Source of the DNA: Pseudolysobacter antarcticus
GTDB lineage: Bacteria; Pseudomonadota; Gammaproteobacteria; Xanthomonadales; Rhodanobacteraceae
Direction: 5' to 3'
NCBI RefSeq assembly: GCF_004168365.1
Contig: NZ_CP035704.1
Span: 3,596,001-3,660,000, forward strand
Length of the DNA stretch: 64,000 bases
Shown: piece after piece, positions 1 through 8,325 of the stretch
Numbering within the stretch: position 1 is the first letter of the stretch
Layout: each line of letters starts with the position of its first letter
The notes under the pieces: generated by a model
Told to the model about the DNA's origin: nothing
What the model saw: only the letters and a program-made list of their open reading frames with translations
Databases searched by the model: none
Program-made: the position numbers and the translations under genes

Positions 1-308
1 TGTCCGGCGCTTTGCACGACCGCCCGACTCGGCGTCGTGCCACCGCCCATGAACAGCGAAATGCCAACCAACCCTTCGTTGCCGACGATCGCGATTTCTG
101 CCGAGGAACCATCCTGCATCACATACAGCAGCGAGACGATCGAATCAGTCGGGAAGTAGACGTACGGCTGGTCGCTGCCCGATTCGTAGATAACATCGCC
201 GAGCGTCATCACGATCGGCGTGAGATGCGGCGCAAAACGCTCCCATTCTGTTTCGGGAATCGCGCCGAGCAGATGGTTTTGTTTGGGATTCGTTCGCGCA
301 AGCGGCAT
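1..308 (-). CDS. Crp/Fnr-family transcriptional regulator, N-terminal part
   Basis: The gene is read on the minus strand from an ATG at 308 and runs off the left edge, so only about 102 residues are present. The translation contains GDVIYESGSDQPYVYFPTDS followed by IVSLLYVMQDG and AEIAIVGNEGLVGISLFMGG. This is the cyclic-nucleotide-binding-type sensor fold of a Crp/Fnr subfamily common in proteobacteria, in which the VGNEGxVGI stretch is very conserved. The DNA-binding helix-turn-helix would lie beyond the window. Two in-frame stops (TGA, TAA) lie about 40 codons or fewer upstream of the ATG, which supports this start. Ligand and targets cannot be deduced. Confidence 0.85.
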   Translation of the reverse strand, partial: MPLARTNPKQNHLLGAIPETEWERFAPHLTPIVMTLGDVIYESGSDQPYVYFPTDSIVSLLYVMQDGSSAEIAIVGNEGLVGISLFMGGGTTPSRAVVQSAG

Positions 309-681
309 GACGGTAGCTCGACAACGGTGGGCGTCGAATGCAGCACGACGAATTTATCACCTCAATGATAACGTCCGCCGCGCAGTACGTATGTGCGCCA
401 CCGTACAGACTAAACCGCGGTGTTTCCAGTTATCACGGCGTCGATCACACACAGTCCGTTGCGGCATCGCGTCTTTCGCTGTAGCAACCGCGGCCGGCAG
501 CGACCGGCGCTGACAACGAGATATGGCAAATTTCCTACAAAACCTCGCGCCGTTTGCCCACTGCGCACCGCGCGGATAACGCGCAACCTGAATCTGCCTG
601 CGCTGCCAACGGAACGGACTGGATTACCTGCAGGAGAAGCAACTATCGCGCGGTCTTGTCGCCCCCTATCGGTACGAATCC
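309..681. other. intergenic region without recognised gene
   Basis: These 373 bases lie between the divergent Crp/Fnr gene and the small gene at 682. Short open frames on both strands show no family resemblance. The region presumably holds the promoters of both neighbours, but I see no convincing -35/-10 pair, operator or terminator. Confidence 0.5.
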
Positions 682-954
682 ATGAAACCAGAAGCACAGC
701 AAGCCCTCCACGAAATCCGCTCGCTCAAGCGCATGGGCGATTACATTCGCTGCGCGCGCGCGGAACTCGCCAGCGATCCGGAAAACTCGCAGCTCAGCAC
801 GTTCATCGCCTTGATGGAGCGTCTGCTGGCGCAGGAACAAGCGCGCCTGTGCAGCGTTTGCTCGGATCCGAACAGCGATCATGTGCACGCCGGATCGGAG
901 TCAAAATCTCGCCTGCAGCAACATGCCGCAACCGGTTACGACGCGCGCCATTGA
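682..954 (+). CDS. small conserved-type hypothetical protein (90 aa)
   Basis: I do not recognise this family. The first about 55 residues (MKPEAQQALHEIRSLKRMG onward) look like two or three amphipathic helices. The codons there have the G/C-rich third positions typical of the neighbouring genes, which argues for real coding. The tail carries a CSVC pair (C at about 58 and 61) and then becomes polar and low in structure. There is no signal peptide or membrane segment, and the ribosome binding site before the ATG is weak. It lies about 170 bases before dinB on the same strand but is not obviously cotranscribed. The function is unknown. Confidence 0.5.
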   Translation: MKPEAQQALHEIRSLKRMGDYIRCARAELASDPENSQLSTFIALMERLLAQEQARLCSVCSDPNSDHVHAGSESKSRLQQHAATGYDARH

Positions 955-1121
955 GCGTGCGATTTCGATAGCACTTTGCCCAGCGACTCGGGCTCGGCAA
1001 GTGTCGCGCCTGATTCGCTGACGTATTTGTTGCGAAAATAATCCGTCGCAACGGCGCTGCGCGTGCGTCCGATATTTCAACTAGAGTAGCGCCAGCCGTT
1101 CCGTGCTTGCGCGATTCTTCC

Positions 1122-2198
1122 GTGTCCGAATTCATCCGAAAATTTCTGCATGTCGACATGGATGCATTTTACGCGTCGGTGGAGCAACGCGACGATCCAT
1201 CATTACGCGGTCGTCCGCTCGTCGTCGCGTGGCGCGGGCCGCGCTCGGTGGTCTGCGCGGCATCGTATGAGGCACGGAAATTCGGCATCCGCTCGGCGAT
1301 GCCGGCGATACGCGCGGAGCGCCTGTGCCCCGATGCGATCTTCGTGCCGCCGGATTTCGTGCGTTATCGCGCGGCATCAAAACTGGTGCGCGAGATCATG
1401 CTGCGCCATACACCGCTGGTCGAACCGCTGTCGCTGGATGAAGCGTATCTGGATGTCACGCAGAATCTCACCGGTCATAGCAGCGCGACGGCGGTTGCCA
1501 AAACTATCCGCGCCGAAATTTTTGCCGAAACCGGATTGACCGCTTCGGCGGGTGTGGCGCCGGCAAAATTTCTCGCCAAGATCGCGTCGGACTGGCGCAA
1601 ACCGAATGGCTTGTTCGTGATCCGCCCCGAGCACGTGCTCGACTTTCTCACGCCCTTGCCGGTCGGTCGCCTGCATGGCGTCGGCAAGGTCATGGAAGCC
1701 AGACTCAAGGCGCTAGACCTGAACACGGTCGGCGAATTGCGCGCGACGCCGGGGACGATGCTCGAAGCGCATTTCGGCCGGTGGGGTCGGCGTCTGCGCG
1801 AGTTGTCGCACGGCATCGATCACAACGAAGTGCATGTCGAACGACCGACGCAATCGGTATCGGCCGAAGATACGTTCGAGCAGGATCAGCCGCTCGAAGC
1901 GCTGGAGCCGACCATCCGCCGCCTCGCCGAACGCACGTGGAAAGGCGGTATCGAAAGTGGCCGCACCGCGCGCACCGTGGTGCTGAAACTCAAGACCTCC
2001 GACTTTCACCTGATCACGCGCAGTTTTACCCCAGCCACGCCGCCGATCAGCGCGCAGGAAATTGCCGATACTGCGTGTGACTTGCGCCAGCGCGTCGATG
2101 ATTCCGGCACTCGTCTGTTTCGTCTGGTCGGCGTGGGTTTGTCTAACTTTGTCGATACCGATCAGATCGCGCCGCAGAGCCAGCTTTTTCCGACGTGA
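1122..2198 (+). CDS. dinB: DNA polymerase IV (Y-family translesion polymerase)
   Basis: This is an error-prone Y-family polymerase that copies past damaged template bases. The first metal-binding motif HVDMDAFYASVEQ lies at residues 10-22, and the catalytic pair sits in SLDEAYLD with D106 and E107 counted from the GTG start. The helix-hairpin-helix region (LHGVGKVMEARL) and the little-finger domain follow. The product is about 358 residues, normal for the family. The frame also has a TTG at 1107, but GTG at 1122 gives the usual short N-terminus before the first motif. No clear LexA box was found upstream, so SOS control is not supported by what I see. The beta-clamp tail is not obvious except for the terminal QSQLFPT. 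Confidence 0.93.
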   Translation: MSEFIRKFLHVDMDAFYASVEQRDDPSLRGRPLVVAWRGPRSVVCAASYEARKFGIRSAMPAIRAERLCPDAIFVPPDFVRYRAASKLVREIMLRHTPLVEPLSLDEAYLDVTQNLTGHSSATAVAKTIRAEIFAETGLTASAGVAPAKFLAKIASDWRKPNGLFVIRPEHVLDFLTPLPVGRLHGVGKVMEARLKALDLNTVGELRATPGTMLEAHFGRWGRRLRELSHGIDHNEVHVERPTQSVSAEDTFEQDQPLEALEPTIRRLAERTWKGGIESGRTARTVVLKLKTSDFHLITRSFTPATPPISAQEIADTACDLRQRVDDSGTRLFRLVGVGLSNFVDTDQIAPQSQLFPT

Positions 2199-2340
2199 AT
2201 CGTGGCCTAAAAAAATATCGGCACCGATAGTAAATTCGTCTGATAGGTTTTTCCCGCGTTTCGCGTTTATTTCTCCCTGAGCACGCCATCAAGCAAAAAA
2301 CAGCGCCTGGCGGCATTCATTCACTGATTGGGAGATCCTC

Positions 2341-3960
2341 ATGTTGCGTTTACCTCGTTTGACTTCCGTCCTCGGCACCGTCGTTTTTGCGCTTGGCGCA
2401 AGCAGCATGGCCAGCAGCGCGATAGCCGCCAGCAGCATCGTCGTTGGTGCAACCGAAGATGCCGACAGCAATGATGCGATCTGCACCTTTCGCGAGGCGA
2501 TCGTCGCGACCAATGCTCAGGCGTCGTATCACGGCTGTGTTTTCAGCGGCAGCGGTGCGCCGACCACGATTAGTTTCAATATCGCCGGCGCCGGGCTGCA
2601 AGAGATCGACATCACGAGCCAATTGCCAGCCTTCACCAAGCCGGTAATCGTCGACGGCCTGAGCCAACCTGGGGCCAGTTGCAGCGTATGGCCGCCGACC
2701 TTGCTCGTGGAAATCCGCAGCCCGAGCAACGGCGCATATAGCGGCCTTGGCCTCAACCCCGGTTCCGGCGGCAGCACGATTCGCGGCCTGGTGATGAACG
2801 GTTTCAACAACAACAGCGGCAACAATTTCAATTTCAATGCCGCGATCAATATTTTCCAGAGCAACGGCAATCGCGTGGAATGCAATCTGATCGGCACCGA
2901 TGCCAGCGGCACCTCGAACATGGCCAATCTGCGCGGCGTCGATATCAATAGTTCGTCGAACAACATTATTGGCTCGGACGGAACGGCAAAAAGCTATTTC
3001 GCGCGCAATCTGATTTCCGGCAACCAGTACGGCCAGGTCAACACGCGTGGCACCGCGTTGAGCGGCAATCGCATCTCCGGCAACTTCATCGGCACCGATG
3101 TCACCGGCACGCTGGCGATGAGCGGCCAGGGCGCGGCGGACGGCGTGAATATCAGCGCCAGTCCCGGGCCGGCCAGCGGAAATTTCATCGGCTGGGATGG
3201 CATTGGCGATCCGCTGCTGATGCGCAATATCATTTCCGGATTTACCTTCAACGGCGCTGGCGCAATCACGATGGTGGTCGGCGCGCAAGGCAATCGTGTC
3301 GCAGGCAATTACATCGGCACGGATGTGACCGGCAGCGTGGCGATCGCGAATTTCTTCGGCGTGAGTCTGGGTTCGAACAGCAGTGTTTTCGGCAATATCA
3401 TCGGCAACGACGGCAGCCAGAATGCGGCGTCGGCGCGCAACGTGATTTCGGGAAACAGCTTCACCGGCGTAGACATCAATGGATCGAACGGCACCCACGA
3501 TAACGCGGTGATCGGCAACTTTATCGGCATGAATGCCACCGGCACTGCGATCCTCGGCAACGGCTCGTACGGTGTTTCGATGGATCTCGGATCGGCGAGC
3601 ACGCTGGTAGCACGCAACTGGATCGCCGGATCGGGCCGATCGATTCGATTCTTCGGTTCGGGCAGCGGCACTACCGCAAGTTTCATCAACAACAGCAGCG
3701 CTGCCAACGCCAACTTGCCTGCCCTCGATTCGCGCGACAACTGCCTGCTCAATTCCGGCGGTGGCGTATATATTCTGGCGCAAGGATCGAGCGTGCCGAA
3801 CCCGAATCTGTTTGCGCATAACTGGTGGGGAGCGGCTGGCGGCCCGAACACCGCCGGCGCTACCACGGCCGATGCAAGTATCGCCGCGAATCCGGCGCTG
3901 ATCGCACCGGCGACAATCTGCAGCGACGTGATTTTTGCGAACGGTTTCGAGGGGCAATAG
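2341..3960 (+). CDS. secreted CSLREAI-like beta-helix repeat protein
   Basis: The product of 539 residues begins with a Sec signal peptide (hydrophobic residues about 8-28, cleavage near ASSAIAA-SS). A CSLREAI-like segment, CTFREAIVATNAQ, follows near residue 50. The body is rich in Asn/Gly repeats such as RNLISGN, GNFIGTDVTG and NVISGNSF at spacings of roughly 25 to 60 residues. That pattern is characteristic of a right-handed parallel beta-helix on an exported protein. The last residues, DVIFANGFEGQ, form a short tail that recurs on three other exported proteins in this window. A good ribosome site (GGGAG) lies eight bases before the ATG. It is probably a surface or secreted adhesin-like or carbohydrate-interacting protein, and no catalytic residues are evident. 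Confidence 0.75.
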   Translation: MLRLPRLTSVLGTVVFALGASSMASSAIAASSIVVGATEDADSNDAICTFREAIVATNAQASYHGCVFSGSGAPTTISFNIAGAGLQEIDITSQLPAFTKPVIVDGLSQPGASCSVWPPTLLVEIRSPSNGAYSGLGLNPGSGGSTIRGLVMNGFNNNSGNNFNFNAAINIFQSNGNRVECNLIGTDASGTSNMANLRGVDINSSSNNIIGSDGTAKSYFARNLISGNQYGQVNTRGTALSGNRISGNFIGTDVTGTLAMSGQGAADGVNISASPGPASGNFIGWDGIGDPLLMRNIISGFTFNGAGAITMVVGAQGNRVAGNYIGTDVTGSVAIANFFGVSLGSNSSVFGNIIGNDGSQNAASARNVISGNSFTGVDINGSNGTHDNAVIGNFIGMNATGTAILGNGSYGVSMDLGSASTLVARNWIAGSGRSIRFFGSGSGTTASFINNSSAANANLPALDSRDNCLLNSGGGVYILAQGSSVPNPNLFAHNWWGAAGGPNTAGATTADASIAANPALIAPATICSDVIFANGFEGQ

Positions 3961-4046
3961 TCGGCAATTTTGCAGATGATTCGCTCTGACCCGCCGGGCT
4001 ATCGGGTCGCTATCCTAACTGAACACAAAAGTGATCGGCCCGTCGA

Positions 4047-7000
4047 TTATTCGATCGGGCACAGCGCCGCTGTGATCGTTTCCAGATTGTTGCGGAAGAT
4101 AACGTCGCCGGCGTTCAGCACGGTCACTGCAAGCGGCCCCGAAACACTGGGCGCATTGTTGTTGTCGCCGCCGTAGTTTGCCATGAGGTTGTAATGATCC
4201 TGAGTATCCGAGCCCGTCACGGCCAGCGTGCTGACAGTGCAACTCGCACTCGCAGAACTCAGGGCTACAGCGCTGCAGAGTACCGTCGCCCCGTTCTTGA
4301 ACGTTGCCGTGCCGGTAGGCGTCGCGCCGCTCACGTGAACCGTCAGCGTGAAGGGCTGGTTTCCCACGAAAGTGGTCATGCAAGTCGTAGACAATATCGT
4401 CGTCGTCGGCGTCGCCCCGTTCACGGTTTGCGACACGCTCGACGATGTAGAACTCATATTGGATGCGTCGCCGCTGTAGACCGCAGTAATGCCATGCGTT
4501 CCGCCACTCAGCGCCGAGGTCGAGCATACTGCGACCGGACTGTTACTGGTGCCGCCAGTGAACGCGACCGCGCTGCATCCGACAATGGCATTGGTGCCGT
4601 CCTTGAACGTCACCGTGCCGGTGGGTGTCGCGCCCGTCACTGTGGCGATAAACGTGACGCTCTGGCCAAATGTGCTCGGGTTCGTGCCCGATACCAGCGC
4701 AGTGTTGCTCGACGGCGGATTGACGGTCACGCTGGCGCTACCGCTGCTGCCGATGAAATTGGCATCTCCGGAATAGCTAGCGGTAATCGTCTTGTTGCCG
4801 GTGCTGGTGGGAGTGAGCAGGCACGTGCCTGCACCGTTGTTCAAACTGGCGACGGTGCAGGTGTCACCCGTGCCATCGCTGACACTGATACTGCCGCCAG
4901 CCACGCCCGCTGCGGGACTAGTCGGGCTAACCGACACATTCACCGTGTATGGAGTACCCACGGTGACGCTGCCCGACGCCGGCATCACTGCCACTGTCGT
5001 ATTGCCCTTGGTCACCGTGTGCGACAACGGTGAGGTAATGCTCGCAGCAAACCCACTGCCGCTGCCTGGTGTGTAGGTGGCGGTAAGGAAATAGTTGCCA
5101 GGCGCAACCCAAGTGATGTTGCAAGAGGCGCTGCCGCCCGAAAGCGTGGCCGGTCCGCAGCTCGTCGTGCCGTCCGACACGCTCACCGTGCCGTCCGGCG
5201 TTCCCGACGACGCGCTTACCGTTACATTGATCGCGTAGCTTTGACCAACAACGGAAGTGGCCGTTGAGGTGATTGTCGTGATCGTAGCCTGCGTCACGAG
5301 CACGCTGTTGCTAGCGGGCGATGCTGGTGCGGCACCCGCGGCATTGTGGGCGACGACGGTAAACGTATACGTGCCCGGGGCGATCGGACTGAACAAGATG
5401 CTCGTGCACGGCGTCGAGCAGGATGCCGTGGCACCCCCCGGCGTAGCGGTCGCGGTATAACTGATGGGTGCGCCGCCATCGGAAATCGGCACACTGAAAT
5501 TCACTGTTGCCTGAAAGACAGCCCCGACAGCGGTCGGTGTGGCGGTGACCCCGCCAGGGGGCGTCGCCAAGCGCGATAAGCGCGCCGCGCTCGGGATGCC
5601 ATTAACCCAAGTGCGCACCATCACCAGGCCGGCCGGAAATCCGGCAAAGGCCGTGGCAGTGCCGGTGAAATTGGTATTGGAGAAATTAACCGTTTCATCG
5701 TTGCTTATGAAGCGCATCTGCTCGTTGTCGAGGCGCTGCACCTGGAACATCGGCATATTCGTGGCCGAACTATTCGTCGCGCCGCCGCTGGCTTCGAAGT
5801 TGGGCAAAAACCCGCTACCGGTCGCAGCCAGCGCGCTGGTCTGCAGCAAAAACGTGTTGGTCGCGCTCAGTATCGGCTGTCGGGTTGGATCAGGGGCCAG
5901 GCCCGGATCGGCCTGCTCAGCACTCGATAGAATAGCGCCGTTGTGGATGCCGCCGGCCACCAGCAGCTGGCCCGAGGGCAGCAGCGTCGCGGTGTGTTCA
6001 CTGCGCCCATTCGCGAGCATGCCGGCCGCGCTCCATACGTTCAGCGCGGGATCGTACAGCTCTGCGCCGAAATCGGTGCCGTTGCGACCGACCGCCAGCA
6101 CCTTGCCGGAGGGCAACAGGGTGGCAGTGTGATAAAAGCGCGCGGTCGTGAGCGAGCCGGCAGCGCTCCATAAGTTCGTAGCCGGATCGTACAGCTCGGC
6201 GCTGGCGAGATAGCTGCTCTCGCCGTCGGCGGTGCCGCCCGCAACTAGCACCTTGCCTGAGGGCAGCAGCGTGGCGGTATGTAAAATGCGCGCGGTCGTG
6301 AGCGTGCCGGCCGCACTCCATAGGTTCGTGGCCGGATCGTACAGTTCGGCGCTTGCGAGCGCGACGAACTGTACGCCGGCGCCGCCGACCACCAGCACCT
6401 TGCCCGAGGGCAGCAGCGTGGCGGTGTGCGAATAGCGCCCGGTCGTGAGCGTGCCGGTCACGCTCCAAGCGTTCGTCGCCGGATCGTACAGCTCGGCGCT
6501 GGCGAGATTGACGAAGCCGTTGGGGCCGATGTAGCCGCCGCCGGCCACCAGCACTTTGCCCGAGGGCAGCAGCGTGGCGGTGTGAGATCCGCGCGCGGTC
6601 GCGAGCGCGCCAGCGGCGTTCCATAGGTTCGTCGCCGGATCGTACAGTTCTGCGGCGGCTTCGGCGCCACTGGCGCCGAAGCCGCCAACCACCAGCAGCT
6701 TGCCCGAGGGCAGCAGCGTGGCGGTGTGCGAATCGCGCCCGGTCGTGAGGTTGCCCGCCACGCTCCACGTATTCAGCGCCGGATCGTACAGGTCGGTGCT
6801 GACCGCAGTAGAATCAGAGCAACAGCCGCCAACCGCCAGCACCTTTCCTGAGGGCAGCAACGTGGCTGTATGTGCATAGCGCGGAGTCGTGAGTGTGGTC
6901 GTGAGTGTGCCGGCCCCGCTCCATGTGATCGACGCCGCATCGTACAACTCGGCGCTGGCGAGAAAACCACTTACGTTGTTGCCGCCGGCCACCAGCACCT

Positions 7001-8018
7001 GGCCCGAGGGCAGCAGCGTGGCGGTGTGAGATTGGCGCGCGGTCGAAAGCGTACCGGCCGCGCTCCATGTATTAAGCGCCGGATCGTACATTTCGGCGCT
7101 GGCGAGATAGCTGAGGTTGACGCCTTGGCCACCGACCACCAGCAGCTTGCCCGAGGGCAGCAATGTGGCGGTGTGGTTATAGCGCGCGTTGGTGAGCGTG
7201 CCAGCCAGGCTCCAGGTATTCAACGCCGGATCGTACAGCTCGGCGCTGACGAGCGGGCCGCTGACGTTGCCACCGCCCGCCACCAAGACCTTGCCCGAGG
7301 GCAGCAGAGTGGCGGTGTGTGCGCCGCGCGCGGTCGAAAGCGCGCCGGCCGCGCTCCATAGGTTCGTCGCCGGATCGTATCGCTCGGCGCTGGTGCCGAT
7401 GCCACCGGCCACCAACACCTTGCCCGAGGGCAGCAACGTGGCGGTGTGTCCATAGCGCGTGGTCGAGAGTGTACCGGCTGCGCTCCATGTGTTCGTCGCC
7501 GGATCGTACCGTTCGGCGCTGGCGAGATCGCTGTCGTTCTCGTCATCGCCGCCGACTACCAGCACCTTGCCGGAGGTCAGCAAAGTGGCGGTGTGTCCAT
7601 AGCGTCCGGTCGTGAGTGTGCCAGCCGCACTCCATAGGTTCAGCGCCGGATCGTACAACTCCGCGCTAGCGAGAGCGTTGCCAATGCCGCTGCCCCCGAC
7701 CACCAGCACCTTGCCCGAGGGCAGCAGCGTTGCGGTATGTACACAACGCGCGTTCGTGAGCGAGCCAGCCGCGCTCCACAGGTTCGTCGCCGGATCGTAC
7801 AACTCGGCGCTGGTTCGAGCGCCATTGCTGCTAAAGCCCCCGACCACCAACAATTTGCCCGAGGGCAGCAGCGTTGCGGTGTGTTCACTGCGCGCGTTCG
7901 CGAGCGAACCGGCTGCGCCCCACGTGTTGGGTCCCGCCGCTTGCGCCACGTCGACGACGGCGAACGTAGCCATCAGCAGCAGCGCGATCCGCGCGAATGT
8001 TTGATATGAGGCCCGCAT
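4047..8018 (-). CDS. secreted kelch-repeat protein with C-terminal Fn3/Ig-like domains
   Basis: This is an exported protein of about 1323 residues. After a signal peptide ending in VAQAAG come 14 kelch-type repeats of about 47 residues. Each carries [16 protein letters not shown] and [15 protein letters not shown], and together they should build one or two beta-propellers (residues about 30-700). A linker, one Fn3-like domain (about 825-910) and four bacterial Ig-like repeats (about 915-1300, with GTVTFKDGT and YSGDANF) follow. The C-terminus holds [10 protein letters not shown], a variant of the tail on other exported proteins here, followed by eleven more residues. The chosen ATG at 8018 has a strong AGGGG site seven bases upstream. 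The frame stays open to 8060, but that extension would bury the signal peptide. The role is probably surface binding and is not proven. Confidence 0.8.
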   Translation of the reverse strand: MRASYQTFARIALLLMATFAVVDVAQAAGPNTWGAAGSLANARSEHTATLLPSGKLLVVGGFSSNGARTSAELYDPATNLWSAAGSLTNARCVHTATLLPSGKVLVVGGSGIGNALASAELYDPALNLWSAAGTLTTGRYGHTATLLTSGKVLVVGGDDENDSDLASAERYDPATNTWSAAGTLSTTRYGHTATLLPSGKVLVAGGIGTSAERYDPATNLWSAAGALSTARGAHTATLLPSGKVLVAGGGNVSGPLVSAELYDPALNTWSLAGTLTNARYNHTATLLPSGKLLVVGGQGVNLSYLASAEMYDPALNTWSAAGTLSTARQSHTATLLPSGQVLVAGGNNVSGFLASAELYDAASITWSGAGTLTTTLTTPRYAHTATLLPSGKVLAVGGCCSDSTAVSTDLYDPALNTWSVAGNLTTGRDSHTATLLPSGKLLVVGGFGASGAEAAAELYDPATNLWNAAGALATARGSHTATLLPSGKVLVAGGGYIGPNGFVNLASAELYDPATNAWSVTGTLTTGRYSHTATLLPSGKVLVVGGAGVQFVALASAELYDPATNLWSAAGTLTTARILHTATLLPSGKVLVAGGTADGESSYLASAELYDPATNLWSAAGSLTTARFYHTATLLPSGKVLAVGRNGTDFGAELYDPALNVWSAAGMLANGRSEHTATLLPSGQLLVAGGIHNGAILSSAEQADPGLAPDPTRQPILSATNTFLLQTSALAATGSGFLPNFEASGGATNSSATNMPMFQVQRLDNEQMRFISNDETVNFSNTNFTGTATAFAGFPAGLVMVRTWVNGIPSAARLSRLATPPGGVTATPTAVGAVFQATVNFSVPISDGGAPISYTATATPGGATASCSTPCTSILFSPIAPGTYTFTVVAHNAAGAAPASPASNSVLVTQATITTITSTATSVVGQSYAINVTVSASSGTPDGTVSVSDGTTSCGPATLSGGSASCNITWVAPGNYFLTATYTPGSGSGFAASITSPLSHTVTKGNTTVAVMPASGSVTVGTPYTVNVSVSPTSPAAGVAGGSISVSDGTGDTCTVASLNNGAGTCLLTPTSTGNKTITASYSGDANFIGSSGSASVTVNPPSSNTALVSGTNPSTFGQSVTFIATVTGATPTGTVTFKDGTNAIVGCSAVAFTGGTSNSPVAVCSTSALSGGTHGITAVYSGDASNMSSTSSSVSQTVNGATPTTTILSTTCMTTFVGNQPFTLTVHVSGATPTGTATFKNGATVLCSAVALSSASASCTVSTLAVTGSDTQDHYNLMANYGGDNNNAPSVSGPLAVTVLNAGDVIFRNNLETITAALCPIE
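5905..7930 (-). repeat. tandem array of 14 kelch-encoding repeats
   Basis: Within the large gene the DNA repeats about every 140-147 bases. Core stretches such as gcccgagggcagcagcgtgg recur almost unchanged in unit after unit. The high nucleotide identity between units suggests recent duplication and continuing homogenisation. Copy number is likely to vary between strains. Confidence 0.85.
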
Positions 8019-8325
8019 GGTAAATCCCCTCGTCCCTAGATAGGCTAGCCAGTAGCGCATGCCCTGGGCATCCGTAGCGTGAAGGTGCTCGACGTATCAA
8101 CCACGCCTACGAGCGAAATGATCTGGGCGCGTTCACCCTACTCCTGGTACCCGAACTTGAGAAGCTTGGTTAACGCGGGGACGGATACTAGGACAGAACT
8201 CGACGACACGTCGCGTCGCCCACTGCAAAGCTCGCGCCCAATATCAGGCAATGTCTCAGCGCAAATTCAGTAGAGCGTTTCGGTCAGCAACATGGCGTAA
8301 CGAATGGAGCAGCGCTTGCACCGGA
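8019..8325. other. intergenic region upstream of the kelch gene
   Basis: These 307 bases separate two minus-strand genes. Apart from the AGGGG ribosome site of the kelch gene at the left end I see no gene, hairpin terminator or convincing promoter. The promoter of the kelch gene must lie here. Confidence 0.5.

Noticed and set aside
2209-2240. Small palindrome TATCGG-CA-CCGATA after dinB with an A tract on its left
   Set aside because: As a terminator it would act only on the minus strand, where no gene ends. On the plus strand it lacks a T tract.
2350-3957. 535-codon minus-strand open frame opposite the beta-helix gene
   Set aside because: The plus-strand product has a signal peptide, repeats and a ribosome site. 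The antisense frame has none.
3985-4075. Short inverted repeats (GACCCG/CGGGTC and others) between two convergent genes
   Set aside because: Stems are six bases or bulged and no T tract follows. They are too weak to call a terminator.
5905-7930. Regular repeats that at first look like a CRISPR-type or satellite array
   Set aside because: Unit length of about 140 bases and an intact reading frame show kelch-coding repeats. There are no short direct repeats with unique spacers.
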